Of a stretch of DNA of 64,000 nt, positions 53,778 to 64,000 are shown in pieces. Under the pieces are notes generated by a model, which was not told where the DNA came from, made no database searches, and was given only the letters and a program-made list of their open reading frames with translations. Position 1 is the first letter of the stretch. Each line of letters opens with the position of its first letter. This DNA is from Irpex lacteus (Eukaryota > Basidiomycota > Agaricomycetes > Polyporales > Irpicaceae), in the NCBI GenBank assembly GCA_001986395.2, contig MQVO02000003.1:2108001-2172000 (forward strand), read 5' to 3'. The position numbers were made by a program, and so were the translations under genes.

Positions 53778-56396
53778 TCATTGCGCGGGGACCCAAACGT
53801 CTACCCCACCAGACGGCTGAGGGAACTTGCCCCAGCCGGCACCGTCTACATCCACCGTTCCTTCTGTACCAAGGAAAGACTGGTACCGTCGGCCTCTATT
53901 TTTCTGGGAGAAGTAAAGCATCAGCGGCGCGGCACCTGACCTCTGTACAAGCAAGGACTTACCACTCCGACGTTCATGCGCACGGTGGACGGCTCCGGAG
54001 TTTTTCTAAGGAAATCATTAATCGATGACCGTCAGTTGCCAAAAATGTCAGTGCAAGAAACCAGGTGGCGTTACCCATCAACGTCATCGGTCTTGTTGCT
54101 AATCAACACCGCGCAGCCTTCGTGCGCGTCGTCGCCCTCCCTGATGAACCCAATACAGTTCTTGTCTAGGAAGTGATCGCGTTGCGGACCATATGCGAAT
54201 TTTCTGCGAGCCTTCATCAGCTCTCTCAGGCCTTCCGAGACTTTGGCATCGTAGCATTCGTCATTGGGATACAGATCTCCGTAGAAGACACAACTGAATT
54301 GGATGAGCCCCACAAATCGAATTCAGGACTTTTCCTCGGAATTATTTGAGTAACGAATACGTACGGATGTCCATCCTTACGCAATAATATTAAAGCATAG
54401 GCCTGAAGTTTGAAAGCACTGTATACCTATTCATGTCCATGTCAACGAAAGCCCATCCCAGAGAATCTACAATGTTCACATACCCAACTCTCGAGCGACT
54501 GGCCAATTTGCTATTTCGAGGCAACAATCAGAAGCGTAAAAACCCAATCACTGCATTGAGTCCGTACCGTGCTAGGCAAAAATAGGGATGAGCATGTGAC
54601 AGCATGCAGATCTTGATGCGTGCGAGAAACTCTTACTTACTCATGATTGTCAACGAAGGTGACCGCATCCCCGGGTCGCAATTGAACGACAGTATTCTTG
54701 AATATCCCGCGTAAATCATAATTCGGTCCCGCCTTGCTTGCCTCATGGAAGTTGTGATGCAGGGGAACGTCAAAGAAAGTAACCTACGCAAGGAACTCGA
54801 TCGAAGTCACAACCTGATGGCATAAAACGTTCAGACGCACCAGTCCCTCGAAGGCACGAATGTACGGCTTTATTGCGTTGATACTGAGGAATGGCCCTGT
54901 GTCAGAGGGTCATATGAACCAGCGACAGAACAAATATAGCTCACTTGGCAGACCAGTATTCCGCCACAGCAAACATACGTTCCTTGCCTGGAATACCACG
55001 AGCGGTCTTGAGCTATACATCGGTCAGACGTTTGGCCAAATTTCGGGATGAACAACGCAGCTTACAAAATCAAGCAAGAAACGACGGTCCATGTGCTTGA
55101 TTGCATCTAGTCTGAAACCCGCGGCACCTGTAGTCTGAGCGATGTATCAGAAACAGTTCTAATCCTGTGGCCAGCTAACCCACATTGAGAATCCATGTCG
55201 CCCATTCAAGGAGGTCCTTTCGAACCGCGGGGTGTCTATGATCAATCTTCGCTATAGTCAATATGGCTCGAAATATATCTATGTCCCGTCTAGCACCTAC
55301 ATCTATGCCGAGAAGATAATCGTAGTTCCCGAACTGCCTGTCGACGTGTTTGGACCAGCCTTTGTGCTTGGGGCTTTCGATACGGAAGACTCCTTTGCTT
55401 TGCGTTCGCTGATCCCAATCCACGCCTAGAAGACGGGGTGAGTAAAATGCGGTCGTCGGGTGAGAATAATGTACGTACCTGTGAAGTGCTCATATGTCCA
55501 CTTGAGCTCGCTATACTACTCAGCCAGTTTCAGCGAATGAAGCTATGGTTGCAAGAAAGTCGCCGCTGACCTTTCCTGCTCGACCGTTGAAGTCAAATGC
55601 CGTCCATCCCTAGGAAAATGAACGAACAGGGGTCAACCGAGCTGTAGATACGGGTCATTGTATTACTATTCAAACCTCAATCTCGCGAGCGGGGCCGACT
55701 GCTTTCAGCCTATTTTCAGGATCTATGGGGGTGGCGTTGAACTTCTCAACCCTGTCGGCGCCGAGTTTATGCTGAATCCAGCTTGTCAGTTGCTACATTT
55801 CGACAGCGCACGAGATTTCGTACATTCAAAACGGCGTCAATAAGAACGTCGATACCATGTGCCTGTGCAGTCGCTATGGCCGATTCAAGCTGTTCTTTAG
55901 TACCCCACCTAGTAGATACGGTGCCCTTCTGATCAAATTCCCCTAAATCCCACTATTGAAACCGACGCGTGTGAGCTAGATAATGAGCGGTATTAGAAGA
56001 TCTCACTGACCAGGTCATAGGCATCGTAGCCTTGTCCGTGCTGTCCATGTAGAAATGAGTCGGACAGTATAGTTCATATAGCTGGCACTTACTGGAACCA
56101 TGGCCTTATTCGGAGGAGGCAACCATACTTGGGTGACACCAAGCTCTGCAAGGTTAGGCACCTCTTTCTCAAAATGTTGCCACCAAGTCAGATCGGGGTG
56201 CTTGCTCTCCCACGTAAAGAATTGAATCTACAGTCAAGCATGTCAGAAAACTAGCTCCTGGCTTGAGAACCACTCGTACCATTAGACCATTGTCTGTTGA
56301 CCCCTCTGGACGTACACGCATTCCGGACAGTGCAGGAGGCGGGTACGGTAACAAGTCTCGTATCCAAGACCTCAGAGACTCAACTAGCTCAGCCAT
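53778..56396 (-). CDS. GH13 alpha-amylase without signal peptide
   Basis: Hydrolyses alpha-1,4-glucan. The ATG at 56394-56396 opens MAELVESLRSWIRDLL, then after an intron IQFFTWESKHPDLTWWQHFE. Conserved regions are DVLIDAVLNHKLGAD (region I), TGAAGFRLDAIKHMDRRFL (region II, nucleophile Asp), MFAVAEYWS (region III, acid/base Glu) and AVTFVDNHD (region IV, split by an intron after GA), then TQIGQSLESW. The C-terminal beta domain has KNCIGFIREGDDAHEGCAVL, PEPSTVRMNVGV and QSFLGTEGTVDVDGAGW, ending PSGGVDVWVPAQ at 53778. The arrangement fits the intracellular or bacterial-like GH13_5 amylases. About 35 extra N-terminal residues are not a signal peptide, so cytosolic location is inferred. At least twelve introns. 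Confidence 0.88.
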
Positions 56397-57421
56397 AGCG
56401 AATACACGTGTGTTCTCTCGTGAAGTAGGTAACACGCTGACGGACAACGGAAACAAGCCACCGTCGGCTGCATCATATATGTTCGGTCCAAAGTCTAATT
56501 ACGGCAGCGCGCATCAAACGCTAAGGAAGTAGCCGAGGATTTGAACTCCGACCGAACCAGACATATATAAGTCGACGCCGGCCCGTCCGAAAACTTCACA
56601 TTTACAGCCACCTGCTTGACCACGGTGCATGCTGGCGTTATGCTTCGCAATGTGCTGTGGACTCAGGCGCAAGTTAATTGCTGAGGATGGTTCAGATTGT
56701 ACAGCCAACTTAATCGCTCTGTTCACGCAAATGAACCACGGAGAATGGAGTTTCATGCTTAGGCAACATACCTTAATTTTCACGAGTAGCTTGGTTTTGT
56801 AATACATACGGTGCCATTTCAATTCAACATGTTGCTTGGCAAACATCTCTTTCCGTGTGATCATTGTCAATACTTCCGAGTGTGGAAGAACAGCTTGCAC
56901 AATTGCTAGTACACGGTTGTTGGAATGTCCTGAGTTCGATGTGTCTATCCAATATAATCTATAGTAGTAGCCTACTGCCCAGAGTTGCATTGCAATACAT
57001 AGGAGAAAACACTAAATCTCATCAATACTTGTGCCAGCAGGTAGTACAGTATATGGTGACAGGTCGTTCCGATTTCCCGAAATCGGTTCAACTTACGCCC
57101 CCATCCCCCGCTGAGCGACCCCACGTGACCATTTGTCCCGCCCTTAGCGCTGAACCACCCGCTACCTTTACTTTCGCCTCATTTCCTTGCATCGCCATCA
57201 TATCCGTGTCCGCTCGTGTATATAGGATATTTCGTACCTCTTACTTCCTCCCCAATCTCAACGTGACAGTATTACGGTACTGTCTAAATACTTGCGTCCC
57301 ACTTATACTTATTTCTTCGCCGCGTTACATTAGCGCCCGGTTCAGTTCACCTCTTTTCGATCCTCACATGAAGTCCCCGCATGAAGCTGCTGGCCGAAGC
57401 GCCGGAGGCGCGAAGGCCTGC
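56397..57421. other. Intergenic region, amylase promoter side
   Basis: CTTATATATG on the minus strand at 56562-56571 may be the amylase TATA box. A plus-strand open frame (56864-57484) has no domain, and it runs into the MITE, so it is not called. Confidence 0.4.
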
Positions 57422-57429
57422 AGCGGCAT
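57422..57429. repeat. 8-bp target site duplication, left copy
   Basis: AGCGGCAT, identical to 57974-57981 on the other side of the element. Confidence 0.9.
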
Positions 57430-57973
57430 TAGTGTTGTCGACGAGTCGAGTTCGACTCTCGAGTCAACTCGACTCGCGAGTTAGCGAGGCAAACTCGCAA
57501 ACCGAGTCGAGTCGAGTTTCAACTCGAGTCGACTCGCGAGTCGCTGATGGGGCTACCTGATTGGCTAATAAGCACTTTTCTGTGATGTCGGTTCGCCTGG
57601 CCCTCTGACATCAGTCCAGTTACATCAGCTGACGTCAAGTTCGGGCGTTGTCCTCCAGGCGCTAATGTAGGGGACTGGCAAAGTGCCATGTCAGGCGCGT
57701 TCGACCATACGCCCGTTAGTGTTGACCGTTTTTGCTCGCGGGATAGCAAGTATGTACATTCGAAAGGCAGGCTAGATGTTTTTAACTCCATATTTACGTG
57801 GTGTGGTGGTTTGAAGTCGATGAAAACTAATTCCTCAGGATGGCCGGGGAAATCCGAGACTCATGATCCCGACTCGGTTGATAACTCGACGACTCGACTC
57901 GACTGGACTCGAATTATCGAGTTTTCCGAGTTGATCAACTCGACTCGACTCGACTCGACTCGTGACAACACTA
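57430..57973. mobile_element. hAT-type MITE, 544 bp
   Basis: Starts TAGTGTTGTC and ends with the exact reverse complement GACAACACTA. It is flanked by a perfect 8-bp duplication AGCGGCAT. An 8-bp duplication and TIRs beginning TAG are typical of the hAT superfamily. The terminal repeats continue imperfectly for about 50 bases and are dense in CGAGT/ACTCG pentamers (57440-57541 and 57890-57963), probably transposase-binding subterminal repeats. No transposase frame is inside, so it is non-autonomous. It sits about 330 bases upstream of the RNase H2 start codon. Confidence 0.85.
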
Positions 57974-57981
57974 AGCGGCAT
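57974..57981. repeat. 8-bp target site duplication, right copy
   Basis: AGCGGCAT, directly after the right end of the hAT-type element. Confidence 0.9.
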
Positions 57982-58303
57982 GCACACATCTCGCATTTCT
58001 CGCTACTGGTTTCCACAACCCTCGTTAAAATTCTCCATGAGATCCATTTAAGTAAGCTGTGGCAAGTGCAATCCGCCTCCACCTGCTTGTACGCTGAGCA
58101 GGAAATCGGCCAGGCAGGCGTTAGCCAACTATACCAAGTTTGAGAATAGTGGCCACAGGCAGAGAGCGCTTGTAAATCTCCATATATGGTGGGCGCAATC
58201 CTTGTGGCGCACCCGCGTTCGGACCAAATACAGCACAACAACGCGCGAACGCGTTCCTCACAGGCAGTCGCGTCAATCATCTTCACTTCACAGCGCATTC
58301 AGA
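57982..58303. promoter_or_regulatory. RNase H2 promoter region
   Basis: 320 bases between the MITE and the RNase H2 start codon. No TATA box recognised. The insertion places the CGAGT-rich ends close to this promoter. Confidence 0.4.
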
Positions 58304-59518
58304 ATGTCGAAATCGGCCTCACCAGAAGCAGCCTTTACTGTGCCTTCAATAATAAATCCTTCATCTCCACTGACGGCTTCATACACTTACCACTCGCCAA
58401 AGCCGACATCGAAAGGACCATACATCCTCGGTGTGGATGAAGCTGGACGAGGACCTGTGTTAGGTCCTATGGTCTATGGCGTGGCGTACTGCCCTGCAGA
58501 GTACAAAGAAAGCCTCGACGAGCTTGGATTTGCGGGTATGCAAGCGTGTTTCATTGGTTTCTGTGTATACAACACTGATCGAACTGCAGATTCAAAGACT
58601 CTGAACGCCAACACACGATCTACGCTTCTTGAGACGCTGTGCTCAGACCCAGCGAACCTGGCATGGTCCGTTAGGGTATTATCGTACGTAAAGCATAATG
58701 CAGAATAGTCACGATATTGAATGATTCATGTGATAGACCTCAAGCTATCTCCAGTGGTATGTTGCGCCGACCACCGCACAACCTGAACAGACAAGCAGAG
58801 GACGCTACCATCCTTCTCATACGTGAAGTCCTACAAAGCGGTATCGAGCTGTCCGAGGTTCTTCCTCCTCCCCTAACTTGCCATTACTATGTGTTGATCA
58901 TAACTCGGATAGGTCTACGTCGACGCACTCGGCCCTACGAAGGCCTGGGAGGCCAACCTCTCAAAGCAATTCCCCGCAATCAGCTTCACCGTCACAGCTA
59001 AGGCCGACTCGAAATTCAAAATTGTCGGTGCAGCCAGTGTAGCCGCCAAAGTCACTCGAGACGCGTGGATAGAAGGTTGGGTGTATGAGGAGACTCAGCC
59101 GTCAGAAGACGGCACTGCGGGCGCTGAGCCGACGTGGGGAGAGGAGCTCGGCAGTGGATATCCTTCAGGTTGGTGGTGTTTTCTTCTTGTACTACGTTGG
59201 ATGCTTGAACTTAGTACAATACTTCTCTAGACCCGAAGACTGTCGCTTGGATCAAGTCCTCACTGGAACCCACATTTGGCTTTCCATCTCTAGTCCGGTT
59301 CTCATGGACGACAGTCAAAGTGGCCCTCGAGAAGAACGGCCACGATGTGAAATGGTACGTCGCTGCGTATCATAATGTAACATGGAATCTGACGAGGCCA
59401 CAGGACGGACGAAGGTCAAGCATCTCTGGTGAAAGCTTTCGAGAGTGCGACGGGCAGAGACAAAGATCGCTGCGCGGTGACCAAAGATCTCTCTATCAAA
59501 AGTGTAGGCACGCTATGA
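58304..59518 (+). CDS. RNH201: Ribonuclease H2 catalytic subunit A
   Basis: Removes ribonucleotides from DNA and RNA of RNA:DNA hybrids. The ATG at 58304 opens [16 protein letters not shown]. The active-site block [20 protein letters not shown] carries the catalytic Asp and Glu. [38 protein letters not shown] and [20 protein letters not shown] follow, with the conserved Lys-Ala-Asp and Ala-Ala-Lys-Val segments. Next are [13 protein letters not shown] and, after an intron with donor within the Trp codon, [16 protein letters not shown]. The end is SIKSVGTL at 59518. Five or six introns. Length of about 310 residues matches the family. It is convergent with SART1, 123 bases between stops. Confidence 0.92.
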
Positions 59519-59641
59519 CGCACAGTAACATATACCGGACATCCTATGTACTATTGTAACAATAATATAATTCTCTACATCCTCGAGCACCTCCGTAGCA
59601 GTGAACACACAAATACGGTACACTGATCGTTCGCTACCCAA

Positions 59642-62589
59642 CTACCGTCTCTTAGGTGGGGGCGTCCCATTAGCATCCTCACCCGCCTTCCTCTTATTCA
59701 ACCCAAACGCAACCTTAGTCCTATCCGCAGGCACAGGCGTACCACCCTCCCTCGGAGACACAACGTCCACCGCCGTTGACGTGATCCTCGAGAACCCAGG
59801 TCTCGGAGCAGGCGAGCCATTCGCAGATCCCGTGCCAGAGGCAGGAGCAGGACTGTAAGTAGCAGGTGGGGGCAGTGTGATGAAGCCAGTAGAGTCGAGC
59901 TGAGGAACCCCGTTCTTCTCTGCGTTCTTCTTCTTGTTCTTCTTCTCCGTCTTGCCCTTCGAGAGAGGCTGAGGATCGAGGAACTCTGACGCTTGAGGAA
60001 CAGCACTAAAGCGAGGTGCGTGTCAGATGAATATAGACTACTTCGAATTGATAGATTGTGGCGTACCCTCTGTTACCAACAGACAACACGAAGTGAGCCT
60101 GACCAGCCTTCTCCTGACGGATCTGGAACGCCTGGTTCATACTGAGCGGCGTATCGCCACTAGCCATCGCCTCCTTCTTCCTCTCCTCCGCAATCTTCTT
60201 CAACCTCTTCTCCGTCTTCATCCTGCCAGAGCCCTTCCCATGGAACTTATGCGACAACGCCTTCCACGCCTCCTTTGGCGTCAACTCTCGCCCGAACTCG
60301 TCGTAGTAGACGATATTCACATCCGGCTTGTAGTTCTTGAACGACTCCAAGTTCTGCCGAGCCTCCTGTTGCTCGCGCAATCGGTTCTCGTACTCTCTCG
60401 TAGCCTGGTCTTTGTTCCCACCGCGAGCCTTTGCCTTCTCTAGCTCCCGCTGGGCGACCATACGACGATAATCTGCCAGCCACAAGTCACGCTGCAACTG
60501 CACCCTCTCGCGCTCCTTCTGGTCAGCTCCAGGTTGGGCCAGGACGCCCTGGCTACGAAGAATGTTGAGCGTAGCAGCCATACCAGTAGCGAAAGTTTGT
60601 TCCGAAGCAGTCCCAACAGGCACATCGCCAGCTTCTACGGCCGCGTCGTGAGCCTCCTGTTCCTTGATCGCATACTCGATGGCGTTGAGCATCTCTTCGT
60701 CGTCCTCTTCCTCCTTAACCACAACCTCACCCGCCTCCAACTCCTCCATCGGTATGTCTTCCTCCGCCTTGACTTCCCGTGGTGCCTCTGAGGGTGCTTT
60801 CGACAGTGCCCGCTCAGGCTTAGGTTCTTGTTTGACGGCCACCGGGTCATATGTGATAGCGCGTACGAACTCAGAGGTGTCGTCAAAGACAAGACCGCCT
60901 TCTTCATTGGCATCATCCTCAACCTTGATGACTTCTGGCCCGTCGCCATTGGGCGCAGTAGACTTCTCTCGCTCCTCGGCAACTATTGTACAACGTCAGA
61001 GAATGGACCACAGCAAAGATCCAGGGGAAACTTACTCTTCTTAGCCAGCTCTTCTGGCGACAGCTTCTTGCGCTTCTGAAGCTTCGCGCGCCGCGAGCGA
61101 GCCAAAGCAGCTTGCAGCTCGTCGTCATCTACGAAATTATCATCCAGATTGCGTTGTCGAGGGACTATCGGCTTCTCGTCTACCTGCATTCGGTCGCCGT
61201 CAGCGGCAATGTCGGACAACTCTGCTTGTTTCCGCGTCGACCGCTTCTTCTTGGTCTGTATAAATAGAATTAGGAAGAGCGTTTGAAGAAGACCGGATGC
61301 TACGCACCTTTGGTTTCTTGAATCCGACATCACCCTCTTGAAGATAATCAGTCATTTCGATGTTCTCTGCGGGTCATAGTTAGCACATGATCACGACGGC
61401 ACGACCTGGAGACTCACTACTGTAGTCTATTGACAGCAGTGACTTGTTAACAGAGACCGTAGACTCGTCGATGTCCATGCTTGAAGCTTTAGGCTTGGCA
61501 GTAGAAGAGCTGCCCAGACGGAAGGCCTAAACTCGTGAATGAGCATGCAGTCAGACCCCGAATGCGACTACTTACGTTTTCCTTCGGGCCTTCCAAAAAT
61601 TCGTCGTATTTCGAAAGTAGAGAACGCTTCATACCGGCTTGACCAGGCGCGAATTCGTCGTCGTCATAGCCGGTATAGTCTCTTCGCTTAATCTTGAGCT
61701 CCTTGTTCTTCTCATTGCGCTCATGCTCAGCCAAAGCGACATTCTCAAGTTCGTCCTCTGTATTGATATATACTTTGATGAGCAAGCAGAACATCTCATT
61801 AACAAACTCAGTACGCACCTTCGTTCTCAAGAATCCGGCTGTCCTTCAGCGTGAGAATCCGCTCCTCTCCCTCATCCAGCTCTTCGAAGTCGTGGGCGAC
61901 CTTCAAGCCCTCAAGATCCTCTGTGCATACGAGTCAGTCCGTGAGAAAAGCCAACATGATGTGGCTTGAATGACACACTCTCAGTGTACTCCTCCTGTAC
62001 TGCCTTGTCCAACTCCTCCAGTTCCTGCTGCCTCTTCTTCGCCAACTCTTTCTCCTTCTTCTTACTCCGCTTAATCCACTTGAGAGTATCGTCTACATCG
62101 CCTTCGGCATCACCAAGCGTCGTACCCTTGAGCTTCGCATTCAACTCGCGCTTGTTCCTCACCCTACAAAGTTGTAACAACAGCCAATGAGCAAACGTGT
62201 CGCTTGTTACTCACAGAAGTCAACAACGGGGCTAGCCAGTCTCTGCCGGTGCTCATAGGCTCTTATAGGCTGTACCCAGGAGAAGAGGATATGGAAGTAG
62301 GTCCTCGACTACCTTGACGAACAATTGAGAGGATACTCACTTTGCTATGCGCTCCTGGATCTCTCTGCAGCTACATGTTAGCAGACTGCATACACTCAGT
62401 AATGAAGGAGGCAGAAGCTTACTTGGTCTCCTTCTCCTTGGCCTCCTTCTCTCGCTGCTTAGCATAGTTCTCTTCTGCAGTCTTCTCCTTGTCGGTGGCT
62501 GGGCCCTTGTCATCCGTAAGTGGCTTGAGACCGAGGGAGATACGGATTTTGTTGGTCTCCTCCAAGCTGATGCTTTCTTCCATTGACAT
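59642..62589 (-). CDS. SART1/Snu66, U4/U6.U5 tri-snRNP protein
   Basis: Required for tri-snRNP recruitment in pre-mRNA splicing. The ATG at 62587-62589 gives MSMEESISLEETNKIRISLG and LKPL, the conserved SART1 start. KRSKKKEKELAKKRQQELEE, DYTGYDDDEFAPGQ, KRSLLSKYDEFLEGP, GDVGFKKPKTKKKRSTRKQ, FVDDDELQAALARSRRAKLQ and LVFDDTSEFVRAITYD follow. The C-terminal block has VNIVYYDEFGRELTPKEAWK, ALSHKFHGKGSGRMKTEKRL and MNQAFQIRQEKAGQAHFVLS, the family hallmark. The tail ends NGTPPPKR at 59642. It is highly charged and helical, with about seven short introns. Acidic LxxxDExxEEGE-type linkers are as expected. Confidence 0.92.
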
Positions 62590-62904
62590 GGCTGCAACTA
62601 TGCGCTTGATAGGCGACTTGTGGTAGTTATAATGAGAGGAAGACGGAGGTAAGTAGCAGGAGGTGGTGGGGGTTATGGTCTAAGTAGTGAGCGCTTCGGC
62701 TGCTGTAATCATTGCCCGCGTAGACGCGCTAAACATAAACCGTACCGAGGGGGCCACAGCCCGCGAGTCACACATTTGGTCTGATACCCAAAAGCGAAGA
62801 ATAATATGAGCAGGAATACTTTGGTGTAGATTATACGACAATAATGTACAGCGTCTCTATATGTTAGTGTGTTGCCCACGAATTAGCGTTCCTCGCTCCA
62901 ACTA
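62590..62904. other. Intergenic region, SART1 promoter
   Basis: About 315 bases between the SART1 start and the stop of the next minus-strand gene. It has a GA-rich tract and no other supported feature. Confidence 0.45.
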
Positions 62905-64000
62905 CTACTTTTCTGGCTCTGTAGTTGTCTTAGTCGACTTGTCCTGGAAGGCATCCTTGACCATATGCCAGAGTTCAGGACCGTCGCGGATAAGACACTG
63001 AGGGCATGGAAGAACGATAAGATTCTGCCTTGTTCTACATGCATGAAAAAGAGCTACTCACAATTACAACTTCGACTGCGATAAGTATGATGATAATTAG
63101 CTCCATACGATGTGCGGAGGTCTAGGAAAGAATGATAAGTAATTGCAAGCAGATATAAGAAGTCTGAAGTCTCACCTCAGTCAGAAGTTGACGAAGAACC
63201 GATTGCATCTATACATATAGTCAGCGAATGGTAAATATAAGTATGAGAACACTGCTAACCTCTGCAGCATATGTAATCTTGTCGTTGACCGTCCTAACAC
63301 GTGCCTTCATCTCTAACGCATTACTCAACGTGTTGAAGTAACCTGTCCTATTTGTTAACATGGCACATTTTCCAGGAGACTGTTCACGTCACCTTCAAGC
63401 ACAGGCTCCGTCCAGTAGAAGTCTGGAGTGTCATAGAAGTTCTCTCTATTCAGGTTCAGGCCCTGCCTAAATTTCAGAAGCTCCCCAAGTTTCTTTACCA
63501 GAGCAACCCGTCCAAGACCGGGTTCTCCTGTACGCACGAGCGTATCCGGTAAAGCAGCCATCGACGACAAATACTTCTCCAGGGAAACTTCCAATCCTGA
63601 AAGGGCTGTTGACCGCGCAAGGGCTTGCGAGAAAGCATAGCGAGCTAGGATAGTATCTGCGGGGAACGTTGCGGAGGAAACGTCGGCAGGGAAGTGCGCT
63701 TCTGCGTCGGTTGGAGGGGGTGTTTGTCCAAGAATGATGAGGTCACCCTGCAGTCGTGTGTTTCTATACCATCACGAACGAGAAGACACAGTCAGATATT
63801 TTCGTCATATGCAAGTACAAATGATAGGACTCACTCAGACGGGTCTGTAACAAACTCCAGATCTTCCGTTTCATGCTCCCAGACACTGCCGACTTCAGCC
63901 TTTGCTTTACTCAGCACCTCCTTTGCAAACGCCTTCGCCTCTACCTCTCCCAATCCCCAGCACACAAAACTGCCATTCCCAAATATAAATATCTCGCCTT
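62905..64000 (-). CDS. DUF155 family protein, RMD1/RMND1-like (5' end cut by window edge)
   Basis: Readable from the right edge as GEIFIFGNGSFVCWGLGEVE, then HETEDLEFVTDPSE, LARYAFSQALARSTALSGLE, EVSLEKYLSSMAALPDTLV, NRENFYDTPDFYWTEPVLEG, YFNTLSNALEMKARVRTVND and KITYAAEMQSVLRQLL. A C-terminal hydrophobic segment, MELIIIILIAVEVVIV, is the family's membrane anchor, followed by a short polar tail to PEK at 62905. DUF155 members include yeast Rmd1/Rmd8 and human RMND1, which acts in mitochondrial translation. Location cannot be decided, because the N-terminus with any targeting signal lies outside the window. Six or seven short introns. Confidence 0.88.

Noticed and set aside
56864..57484. Plus-strand open frame of 206 codons upstream of the MITE
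   Set aside because: It ends inside the transposon and has no recognisable domain; most likely chance.
57434..57541. CGAGT-rich block as a simple microsatellite
   Set aside because: The matching block at the other end, the exact terminal repeats and the 8-bp target duplication show it is one arm of a transposon.

Overview
This window looks like nuclear DNA from a filamentous basidiomycete, most likely an Agaricomycete. The genes are dense, on both strands, and mostly broken by many short introns of about 45 to 70 bases with GT...AG ends. The gene set (BUB1, RMI1, SART1, COX11, an F-box protein of basidiomycete style, a GPI-anchored Ser/Ala-rich wall protein, lactonase-type beta-propellers) is fungal. 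All assignments come from reading translations and motifs by eye; no database search was possible.

Layout. 1-6.3 kb: a carnitine acetyltransferase cut by the left edge is divergent from a BUB1 checkpoint kinase. 6.3-10.2 kb: an F-box gene lies between copies of a degenerate repeat. 10.3-13.7 kb: ataxin-2/Pbp1. 15.5-19.1 kb: a Rho GEF (DH-PH-CNH). 19.6-23.6 kb: a small basic/polar protein and an intronless, low-complexity 880-residue protein. 23.9-28.2 kb: COX11, a DNAJC8/Spf31-type J protein and RMI1. 28.9-40.5 kb: a flavin monooxygenase of Baeyer-Villiger type followed by three tandem paralogous secreted beta-propeller (lactonase-like) genes, all on the minus strand. 41.7-42.8 kb: GPI-anchored protein. 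43.8-47.2 kb: a TDP2-like phosphodiesterase and the ribosome-assembly WD40 protein Sqt1/AAMP. 47.2-51 kb: a gene-poor stretch with a 39-bp palindrome and a cluster of 17-bp dyads around a tRNA-derived Pol III unit. 51.0-56.4 kb: an MFS sugar transporter convergent with a GH13 alpha-amylase. 57.4-58.0 kb: a hAT-type MITE with a perfect 8-bp target duplication. 58.3-64 kb: RNase H2 catalytic subunit, SART1/Snu66, and a DUF155 (RMD1/RMND1-like) gene cut by the right edge.

How the genes relate. Most are housekeeping genes without operon logic. Two neighbourhoods suggest linked function. The amylase and sugar transporter form a convergent pair that fits starch/maltodextrin use. The monooxygenase and three lactonase-like genes could make and open lactones, and all four have TATA elements. 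BUB1, RMI1 and RNase H2 are genome-maintenance genes, but they are scattered.

The strongest unexplained signals are the 17-bp dyad cluster at 49.8-50.5 kb, the hAT MITE at 57.43-57.97 kb, and a run of ABBA-like Cdc20-binding motifs with a KEN box in BUB1, two of them on consecutive micro-exons.
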